Shown here in pieces: positions 13,001 through 24,300 of a stretch of DNA of 64,000 nucleotides; the first letter of the stretch is position 1; each line of letters opens with the position of its first letter. Origin of the DNA: Montifringilla adamsi (Eukaryota; Chordata; Aves; Passeriformes; Passeridae); the NCBI GenBank assembly GCA_017590115.1, contig JAGGNK010008337.1, positions 8,919,609 through 8,983,608 of the forward strand, read 5' to 3'. Made by a program: the position numbers and the translations under genes. Below the pieces are notes generated by a model that was not told the origin of the DNA, ran no database searches, and saw nothing but the letters and a program-made list of their open reading frames with translations.

Positions 13001-15319
13001 CTCAAGGCAGGGCTCTGTGCTCTGTGTGGTGGGGTCAGTCCTGGCATGCTCAGGGTGAGACAAGCTACTTTTCTTTGCTGCTGGTGCCAACAGAGCTGGC
13101 TTGGGGAGGGCAGTGGCCCCAGAGCAGATGGAGACCCAGACCTGTCTGCACAGAGAGACCCAGGACTGGTGCAGCAGCCTTGTCTGAACCAGGCCAGGCT
13201 GGGCCATGGGTGCTGAGCATCCTGTGGGGCTGTGGGCTGGCTGAGTGCTGCTGCTGGTGCCTGCCTTCCTCCACAGCTGCAAATCAGTGCTCTGGAAAGG
13301 GCTCTTTCCTCCCAGTTTGACTCTTGTAAATCTTTTCTAGGAACTCAAGCTCCCTGACCAGCCCAGGGCTGCCGATGGTAAGAGTCTGAAAACTGGTGTA
13401 GGCTCTGGTGGTGAGCATTTGGCCACCTCTACTGACTCCTCTTCTTCTGCTCTTTTCTCCCTGTACCACCCACTGCTGTCCCAGAGTTTGACTCTGGCAC
13501 CCTGAAACCTTGCTGGGAGGGCAGGACACCTCTCTGGAGAGATGGCAGTGACAACAAAGCCCTTCCTCTTCTCATATGTCTATTTCAGAGCCTGATTTTT
13601 GAGTAAACAGGTGTTATGCAGTTCCTTTGTCAGTCTGTCCATCTGTCCTTTTCACCTCACCATCTTTAACACTTTGACAAACCAAATATAGCAGGGGAGA
13701 GAATGCTTAAAAGATTCTAATTTCTTTCAATGTCTGTAAAATGGGTATATATCTATGGGGGAGAGAGAGGGAAACTTAATTCCTATGAGTGGGATTGGAC
13801 ATGCCTTCCCCAAGGGAATGATTCAGTTTAAGTGCTCATACCCTATAAAGCACAGGAGTCCATAGGGATGAGACTCAAATCAGATTTCTGCTGCTTTTCA
13901 TCAGGATATCTTCAGAGACAGAGACATAAAGCAAACCACACTTTGAAACTGGCTGCATCTCTAGTTCAAACCTCATTTTGTGCTCTCCAGCCCAGCTTCC
14001 GTGGGTTTTTTGAGTTCTTGCTGTGAGCTGTGCACATTGCCAGGGCTGGTCCAGCCCCTGCTGGTCCCACCAGCAAAGCCCTGCCACTGAGAAGCTGCTA
14101 TTTACAACCTTCAAAGACGCAGATCTTTGAAGCCAGAGGTGTGAAGGAGAACAGAAAACGGAGTCCTTACCTTGTGATTCATTTTCCAGCCACAATTAAG
14201 CCCAATTAGGGGGTAGTGTAAATGGTGACTTTTTATCTCTTTCCACTGACAAGCTGTCAGTTTAGCTGGCTGTTGTTCTTAGCCAGTGTTTTGACTTTGA
14301 TGAATTGTGGTACCCAGAGTTTCTGCTCCTGTTCAGGTATTTGGGCTTCTTTGGTATGAAGTGTCTCACACAGAGATGAAGGCGTTGGGTCTCAGGCTTA
14401 GATTTTTTTCTGAAGACTTTATAATGTTAAGGATAATTCCCCTTAGTGCCTGGTGGATCTTTTCAATGGAAGGTTGAAAAAAATCACTTAACTATTGAAG
14501 TGCAATTGCTCAGGTATAGTCCAAGCTTGTCTTGGGATTGTGAAGGTGCAAGAGAAAGGAAAAGTCAGCTTGTGCTCTTTTTACTTGGTTCACATGAACC
14601 TCCCCATGCCCTGAGCAGTGGTCCCAACCAAGGTACACCAAAAAGGATCAGCCTTGTATCTCCATACTCAAGTATTGACTCACTGAATTCCACCCTGGAT
14701 GTGTTCTGTCATCTTCCTTAAGTCCTGAACTGCTCCTTCCTGCTCTACTAGCTGCTAACACCTGAAATATGCTTCTTCCTTCATTGCAGTAGCAGTTGCT
14801 CACTCCTAGTCTGCTTTATTTTGTGGGTGTGAAAACTGCAGCCTGTGCTGTACATTCCCTGCCCCTCTAAAGTGCTGTTTGCATCAGCAGACTTTTGCCT
14901 CCAGTTGTTTTGTAGCTGAATTATTTATGTCTGCTCTTTGTTTTCGATGCAGGATGTACCAAGGCAGAGCCAGGGCAGCTCCTATAAGGCTCTTTTCCTA
15001 AAGTACGCTAAGCAGGTACCCTCTCTAAAACATATTGTTGGAAAAAAAATAATTAAAAAAACACATGTGGACTTGTGGAAAAACTGATCTATGATGTTGA
15101 TACAAATCCATTTAGAATTTTTTTTTTTTTGGAAGTGTAGCTCCATCCTCAAGTGGATACCCTGAAAATGGTATTGATTGACCTGCCAAAACCCCCAGAA
15201 AAATGGGACATTCAGCTGGGATAGATTGTCTAGTGCCATATATCAGTGGAATATTGGGGATTTATAGTTGAGCTGGTGATGGGCTTGCATGTGTACTTTC
15301 TTTTTTTTCTTTTTTTTTC

Positions 15320-15350
<31 letters not shown>

Positions 15351-18300
15351 TTGGTTTGTTTATTTGCTGAAAGCAATTAGAAAGCCTTGGGTAGTCCCCC
15401 CCCCTCTCATCAGCATCATTTTCCATTTGCCTTCTCAGCACTTGGAAACCAGACATCAGTCAGCGTTTGAGTAATTGATTCCTGCTCTTTCAGAGCCAAG
15501 CTCTGTGTTCACAGGAGATGCTTTTAATGGTTTAATAAACTGTTATAAAGAACTCCTTGACTTAGTCAAGAGGAAAAAAATCGCTGTCAAAAGCCTCTGC
15601 ACAATGAACCTCTCGCAGTTAATGGTTACATCAATGCGTGAAGGTGAAAAGGAGCAGGGCTGCCACACACCAGGTGCCCTGGGGGTGTCTGGGATGGCTG
15701 ATGGGCAGCACTGCCTGTACTCCCAGCCCACTGACACAGAGCCTGCTGTGCTGCCCATGCACAGCTCCCCATCCCTGCAGAACAAACCCCGTGCTGGTGG
15801 CAGTGCAGCTGTAGGGAAGGACCTGGAGTGGCCCGGCAGCGTGGAGGGCCTTGTCATGCTCCACAGGGGATGCTGCTGCTCCTTTGATGTATATAAACAG
15901 GGCTCTTGGTTGCCACAGTGCCTGAGAAAAAAAGTTTTGGGCAAAAGTGACACAGGAGAAAACTTTATGCTCACAGACGTCTCTTTGTGTTTTATTTTGC
16001 ACCAGGGCTCAACTATTGATGCCTCGCAGCTGCAACAACTCCTTAATGAAGTGATCATGCAAGGTAAAGCAGCCCAACTAATGTTTTTGGTGCTTCCCTA
16101 GCCTTAGGGATTAGAGTCAATTAGACATAGGATTTAATGGTGTCCTGATGGTCCTTAAACAATCCTCACTGTGGCTTACTGCACTGTGGGATGAGAGCCT
16201 GAGAGGGGCACAGCTGTGGGGCTGGAGCCAGCTCAGCCATGCACAAGGCTCAAAGTGCTCTTAGGAGTTGCTAAATCAGCATAAGTGGCCTTTCTTGTCA
16301 CTGTCATTTCCCTTATGTCAAGAGGGGAGTGTTTCTGTCCCTGGGCAGGGACTGTGCAGAGTGAGCCCAAGCAGAGCACCTGTCCTTGGGGAAGGTAGAG
16401 GTGTCTGAGATGTGCAGATTCCCTCAGCTTGGCACAGAGCCCTTTGAGAACCTGAACCAGCTGTGTGAGCTTCAGCCTGGTGTCCTCCTTCCCTCAGAAC
16501 GGTGTCCTGATGCCTGTCACAGCCCTTGCTCTTGCTAATTCCTTCTGTTTTGTCAATCCTTGCAGATGAAATGACCAGCCTGGGAGGGACATTCAGCTTT
16601 GATTCATGCAGAGGCATTTTAGCTCTGATGGATGTATCCTTTCAGCAGAAGCAATAAACTTCCCTGGTGCTGCCCATCCTTGCCTTGAGTTATGGCTGAG
16701 CTGAGCATCCCAGTGTGAGAACCTGCAAGTAAATATTAGCCCAAATCCCCAATAAATAACTGTCCCATAGTCCATGCAGGACTTTGCTGTGTCTGCCCTG
16801 GCTCTGGTGTGTCTGCTGCCAGGTGAGGATCAACCTTCTGCTACCAGCTGAATTTTGTTCTCATTTTGCCCTCTCTGGGGCTTGGCTAAGCTTCACCCTT
16901 GGGTGGGGGTCTCAGGCAGAGCTGAGGCAAGGAGGCAGGACAGAGTTTAGGCACAGCTCAGCTGTTCTGTGGTGGTTGCACCACCAGGGTGCCAGCCTTG
17001 GGTGGCACTTTAGCAGGCTGCCAGCAATGCTGGTGTCAGGGGCAGAAACACTGTCACTGCTGAATCCCAGGCACTGGCCTCACAGGCCATCCCAGAGTCT
17101 ATTTCCAGTGTATCTCCTATTTAGCTGAATGAGTCAGTCTTTTTACTGTTAACAAGACAACACAAGAAATACATTTCTGGCCATTGTAGAACAAGAGGGC
17201 TCCTTGATGGAAACATACATCTCCCTCGTGTGCTTCTTCCCCTTTGCTTGCTCATTGTCTCTTTTCCTCCATGCCTTGAAAAAGCTTTGAGACATTTTCA
17301 GACCTTTAAAAACTGCCACAGAATGAATAAAAATGACCAGAAGTCCCTCTCTCTTTCCAGCTTTCAGCATCTAGCCAGTGAAAGAGACTTTTCCTCCTCT
17401 GTCCTGTCCTGGGATAAGTGGGCACTGTGAATGCATGGCACGTGCAAAGAGCTGAGAAAGCCTGTGCTCTGCTATAATTCAGGATGGATTTTTAATTCTC
17501 TGGCCTGCAGATAACCCATGTACAGTGTGACCTATCCTGGCCTGCAAAGCCAGGATCAGCTTTTTTCACTCAGGTTCCACGACAGCGGCATCTGTCTGCT
17601 CGTATTTCACTGGTGATGGGTTTTGCTTTCAGGGAGGTTTCACCATCCTGCACTGGGATGGGTGCTGCACGTCTGCCCAGGGCTCCTGGGGAGCAGGTTT
17701 GGGATCATCTCCTCGTGCTCTTGGCTCCTCAGTGCCTGTTCTCCTGGAGGATCCAGGCAGAGCAGATCCTGTGCAGAGGCAAGGCCATGGGGCCATGTTC
17801 ATCCACAGGGGTGTCCGTGCTCCGGGGCTAAATGTCACCACAGCTTCCCCTGTGGTTAAAGGTGCCTTATAAATAGAAACCTGTTGTGGTTTGTGAGGAC
17901 AGGCATGAGCAGCTGTGCAGTGTGACAAAGAAGGTGGATTTAAAGAGGACTGAGAGCAGGAAAACTCTTGGTTTTCTCAGCAGAAAGTGACCCACAGAAG
18001 AGGCTGCATCTTACGTGGTCAGGTCTGTGCAGGCAGCATCCTCGGCAACAAAGACAGCCAGGTTCAGCTCTCATTAAGTGCTCGATTCTTAACTAAATGC
18101 ACAGCTCAACTCGAATGGAAGACTCACCCTGCAGGAGTTCGGGAGCCTCTGGCGAAGCCTCACTAAGTACATGGTACAGGGGAGGGCTTGGCTCTCTCTG
18201 GGCTGCGGATGCTGTGGATGCTTTGGGTTATGTGGATTCTGTGGATTCTGTGGATTCTGTACCCCGGGGCTTTCCAGCAGCAGGGAGCAGCTGCTCCGTG

Positions 18301-21300
18301 CTCTCAGCCTTGCAGAGGTTGCTTGCTTAGCGGGTCAGAGTTCCCTCCTCACGCAAGGGAGGCAGTGGGGTGTGTAAAGTGCTCCAAATGAGCAGCCCAG
18401 GCTTTTCCAGCACAGAGAGCATGGAGGGAAAAGGTAGGAAGGCCAATTAGGCTCAGAATATGATGGAAATCTCCATGTCTGTGCCACCACTGGCAATTTT
18501 TTTTTTATTTTTTTTTTTTAAAAGCTTTCTAAGCTGAAATGACTTCTTGAACAGAGTCGTCTGAAAAATGTCATTTCCTCATTTCTGCAGTTTCTAGTGG
18601 AAATGTATAGGATCTGATAAAGGCTTGTCTGGGAGAAATGTTTCTGCTCCAGGATAAGCACTGGAAGCAGTGACATGGTATTTAGGGTCCCACCTAAATT
18701 CTTCAGGGCATGCATGGCAGCTTCTCTGTGTCAGGTCCTTCTCCCTCAGCCTTGGTGCAGGACAGTAGGATTTCCTCAAAACTCAGGTTTGGGTGGGCTC
18801 CAATTTGTTCCATTCCTCTTGAGATGCTCTGAGCCCACCTAGTTCCCCATCTAGACAGGGGTGCTCTTCCCACTGACAGCACCTCAAATGTGGTGTGGTG
18901 TGTTTTAGGAAAGCAAAAAGGCTTCTTCCCACCCCAAACTGTGGGTTTCTTACACAGTAGCATTCTGTCAGAGCCTTCTGAAAATGGGTCTCCCTTGTCA
19001 CAGCCACTCCATCTCACCTGTTGAACTTCTTTGCAGCATATTTATTAAGAGAGGAGAATCGGTTGTAGTAGTAAATGTGGGGAATGGTGGTAAGAGCTTG
19101 AAATCTGCCTTTGCACTGTATTTTAGGATATCTTCTTCAAGGAAGACAGGAACCGTTCTGGATTTCTTGATATTGCTGAACTGGAGAACGCTATACAGGC
19201 AGCAGGTACGCCCAGAGGGGCTGAGCAGCTCCTTTTGTTTTCCCTGTGGCACTGAGGGAAAGGATGAAAAAGAAAGAGGAGAAAAAAAAATACTTTTAGG
19301 GAGAAAGTGGCTTGGATTTCCCAGAGATGCCAGTTAGATCACAGCTCTGCTGAGAGGTCTGTGCTGGAGCCAGCAGAAAGATGCAGAGAAATGCAGCCCT
19401 GGCCAGACCTGCTTCTCGGTCATGGATGGAACATCCAGCAGGGAGGAAAGGAGAAAGGAAGAGTGGATTCTTGCACTTGGCTCACTCAGTTCCTGAAGTT
19501 TCTCTCCAAGGCAGTGACTAAATTTAGAAGGGAAAGCCCCACTGACAGGCATTTATTTAGTTTGCACTGACCTCTGTTGGCTGCTGAGTGCTGAAACTCT
19601 CAGCGAGTGCGCACGAGTGAAGCATTTCAGCTGGGTTTTCTCAAAGGAGATTTTGTGCGTGAAGTACATCTCTGACACAGCCATCCCCTTTTAATTGTGC
19701 ACTAGAGAAGCTCCCATTTGGCTGCCTGGAGCTCAGAGGGGTGCTGTCCCAGGAGGAAAGTGGTGCAGGATTGCTATCCCTGGAAGCCATCAGCCGAGGG
19801 GATGAATATATAATTTTTTTTTGCTGCTGAGAGCTGGGCAAAGCATCAGCACCTGTCTGAGAAGTGCAGCACTGATGTGCCAGATGTCAAAGGAGAAGCT
19901 GCCAGGGCCATTCTGTGAGAAAGATGCCAAAGTGTAAAACTGGGAGGAAAATTGTAAACAGAAAAGTCTTGTCAGCCAAAACAATGCAGCTGTTTGGAGG
20001 GATAAAAAGGCACTGTTAAGTGGCAAATTCAATACATGTTTGACTACAAGTAGTTCTGAGTGGGGAGGAAAATTACAAGCTCATTCTTGCTGCCCTCTGA
20101 GCCAGACATCTGGATTTGAATCTGGCTTGGCAATGGGATGATCCCTGTCCTGGCTTTTGAGCAGGAACCCCAGAAGGAGTTTGGGAGCTTGGTGCTACCT
20201 CTGGGAATGGTATTAATGTATTTAAATCCAGCTCCTAGGCAGCTGTTCCCTGAAGTGTTCAGTGCTTTCCCCAACAAAACACTGCACTGTGTGCTTAATT
20301 TTCACTGTTTTCCTAATGCTTCCAATAATAATAATGGATCAGAGTAAAGCAGGCCAGCTGCATTAACAGCAGTGCTGCCCTGAAATGCAGCAGCGTTGGC
20401 CTGATGTATTTACAAACTCCTCTTTGGCAACAGCAAATGATTCAAAATAATTTTTATAAATAGGGAAACATCAAGTCAGTAATTAACATCTTGGCCAAAA
20501 CCAGAGGGAGGAATCCAGCAGACAAAAGGTTTGGGAAGTAGTCTTACAAATCAGCTGAAAATTCTTGGGAACAGAGAGGACTGACCCTTCAGTTTTGTTG
20601 ATGAGGTTAATTGAGAGATGTTGCCAAGTGAGCAGATTTCAGAGCAAGTGTATCCTAGACTGACCTGGCCAAATTCTTGGTGTTTTACTAGGGTAAGACT
20701 TGATTGTAGCATTCCATAAGTAATATTTACTGGAATCTGCTCTCTGGAGAGAGCTTGATTGAATTCCTACTGTCTTCAAAAGGTTAAAAATAGAATTCAT
20801 TGCTCACTGCTACAGTGCTTTAAAACCAGATTCAAAGAGGACAATTAATTAGATTAATTTTTAATTTTTATCTTTATCTCATTTGAAAAGAATATAAAAT
20901 CATGTTTACCTTAATTTGAAATGTATCTTAAGCCCAAATGTATTTCCATTCTTTAATTATTCAGCATAATGTACCTGCTTCCTGCTGGAGACCTCCAACT
21001 AGGCTCATGTAACCAGAGTTTTTCAATGGTGGTACAAAACCACTTCCATCAGCTCTCTCTCTCCCTACACAGGTGTAGAGAAGCCATTTCTTTTATTTCT
21101 GCTTTTTCAACTAATTTAGCTCCATGATGAGTTCATTTGAAACGGAAAAGTTTAGAGCTGGTTGAAAAAGCAGGAAAGTTACTTCACATCCAGCTGAGCT
21201 ACTAAAACCTGGAGCGAGCAAATGAGACTTTTCTGAAGTCTCAGAGAAGGCATTAAACCAAAGCTATCAGTCCAGCTCTCTGCGGAAAATTTCCCTTTTG

Positions 21301-24300
21301 TTTTGCAAATCAGCTTTTAGTGCAAAATATATTTAAATCATTCCTCTTATATAGCCAGCACATTTAGGGTAGTTTTATTTAACTAATAAAAGAATCATTC
21401 TAAAAAGCAATTTTTGTTCATTCAATTGAATACCGATTTCCATCCAAACAGACTGCGACACAAATACTGAATAATCAACTAATAAAAAAGAAATGCACCC
21501 TTCACCATTTTCTAATAGAAGAGAAAATGTAAAAATTAAGAATCCCAGGCATGCTATGCAGCATAATAGCCTGAGCATGCAGCAATGCAGCATCTGCCTC
21601 TTTAGCAGAAAGAGCCGGTGGTATCGGAAATGCTACGCTCAGACTTTTACAGTTATGAGCCAAAGAAAAACACCCTTTCTTATAGAAAATAAAAGCTAGA
21701 AAGGCAAAGCAAGACAACCCTAGATGAGTTAGCTCAGTGTTTGCAGCTTGCTGACTTAAGCCGCAGTGGCAGTCAGTGAGTGAGGCGACTTTGGTTTTCC
21801 ATTACCCCGCCCCAACTCTTAGGCACGAAGTGGGGGAAAGGCTGCCCAGGGGAGGAGAGGGAAGGGGGCTGAGGGTGTCCCCAGCTTGCTGGCAGGCTGC
21901 AGGAGGCCAGCAGAGCTGCTGCATGCCCTCCCAGCGTGTCTTCCCTCGGCAGGTCTGGCCACCGACGCACAGCTGCTGCGCCTGATGACGCTGCGCTACG
22001 GCGATGGCACCGGCAGGGTTGGCTGCTGCGACTTCGTGTGCTGCATGCTGCGCCTCGACACCATGAGCCGTGAGTGCCAGCACCGCCAGGGCACGTGGCA
22101 GCAGGGCAGCCTGCAAAGCCAGGCTGAGAGCAGGGGCGAGGGACGAGGGACGCGACACGAGGCGTGATAACACCGGCCCAACGGCGTAGCTCGGAAGGGA
22201 CACAGCTGCCCTGGGCCAGGCAGCTCTTTGGGCAGGCTGTTTGCCAGCAGCTGGATTCGTCTCCTGTGCACTGGTATAGAAAACTAGGTGACCCCAACTC
22301 TGGGGATGATTGGCATCTGACTCCATCGATTCAGAATGCTGAACAATTAAGCACTAATGCTTTATTAAAACTATACTGTATTACAACTATATTGAAGAGA
22401 CACTATACTATACTACAAAGAATACTAAAGAAAACTCATGACTGTCTCCAGACAGCCAGGACACAGTTTTGAGCCAATTGGCCAAGGAAACAAAATCCTC
22501 AGCAGAATCCAATTGACAAATCGCTTCAGGTAAACAATCTTCCTAACACATTCCACATGTGCACAAACAACAGGAGCAGCAAGTAGAGATAAGAATTGTT
22601 TTTCTCTTCTTCTCTCTGTGCTTCTCCAGGAAAAAAAACCTGAGAGAGAGAATAATGTCTCTGTCTGTTCAGAGAATGTGAATGCCACACACTGGAGCAA
22701 CTGGCTGCTAGAGAGTAGTTCAGTGTTCAGTAAAGTTGTCTCAGTTCTTTGGTTAGGAGAAAGTCCAGTATCCTCTGTGGATGAACAAACCCATTCCCTG
22801 TGTTGCATCCAGCTATTGCCTGGCACTTGCAAGGAGGGAGTGTTTGTAAATGAGCTTTTGCCTGAATGGAAATGAAATTCTGTTTTACAGAATCGTAATT
22901 TTTGCTACTCTAATAATAAGCATTTCGACTGGAGATATTGGTAGTTAAACAAAGTCAGCAACTGTGACCCCTGTGCTAGAACATTGCTACAGCAATTTAT
23001 TTCATCTCTGGAATGAGCTGGGTTTCAACAGTGCATGGAAACGAGCGTTCATTTTCTCCCATGTGTTTTTAGCACTGATGTTTAATGGGCCAACAGTGGT
23101 CAGCAGATCTGCTTGGATGACGCTGCTGAAAATCCCATTTCAAGGGAGTACAGCAGAAGCAGCTCTGAAAGCGTTGTAAAATCAGAGCGTGTCCTGATTT
23201 TAATGCTTTCATTAAAAAAAAAAAATCTTGCAAACACCCATTTTTTGTGATTACACATGTCACTTGCTGTAGATGAAAGTTTTTGTGCCTAAATTACTGC
23301 CACAGTATTTTTTTGTTGTTTAAAAAAGATCCTTTTACATTTTAAGAGCCAATGTAAAGACAAATCCTTTGCATCCATGTGGAAAGGAGTATCTAAAAGT
23401 TTCATTGCTGTCTGTAATGAGAATCTTAAAACGCTCTCCACTCTTTCAGTTATCACTTTACAGAGGGTTTAATGTGAAATACATTTCTCAAACTTTTTAG
23501 ATCATTGCGAATAAGTTTGCTACAGGAGAGGATAAGGGTGCCAAGTGGGAATAAAAGGCAGTCAACCTTTATGATGATGTGAATGCAGCAGGGAAGATAA
23601 AATCAGTCCCATTAAATCATTATTCATCCTTTCAAGATAGCCAGAGATGAGACCCAAACCAAAAGCAGCCTCTTCTTTGCAAATTCTATTTAACTGGAGT
23701 TAATGAAGCAGTAAAGAGGCACTTACCTCTGCCCAGAGGAGGTAATTTCAGCGCTGCCACTTTTTCCTAAAAAGACTGCTGGGTGCAAGCCCAGCCCTGC
23801 AAATACAGCCTTGTCAAGGGACTGGGCACAACACGAGGATTTCCTTGTTCTGTGCCTTTCTTCAGAGCAGTGTAGGCTGGATGTGGCACCTTTCCTCCCT
23901 GCTTTAGGCCCTACAGGTAGCTCTGGTGGCCTCCTAAGGGGCAGATGAGCAATGAGCCCTTGTGCCCTGTTCCTACCCCCTCCCAGCAGCCTTTTTGCTA
24001 AGGCTGGGCACGTTTCAAAACACCTGTAATCTTTTACAAAGTCTTTTCCATCCAGGGTGGGAAACTCCAGGCTCCCAGAGAAATGTGTCATTCAGGGATA
24101 GACAGACTTAAATTTGTTTCAACTTTTTATTACTGTTATAAGAGCACATTTCTAGGAGAAAAGTAATTTCAAAATAAATAAAAACCCTCAAAATACTGTG
24201 TTTTGAGTTTATCCAAATACTTGGGTTTGAAGACTTCTCCTAGACATACTGCAATATAAATATGCACATAGAATAACAATATTTGAATGGATTTAAATTT

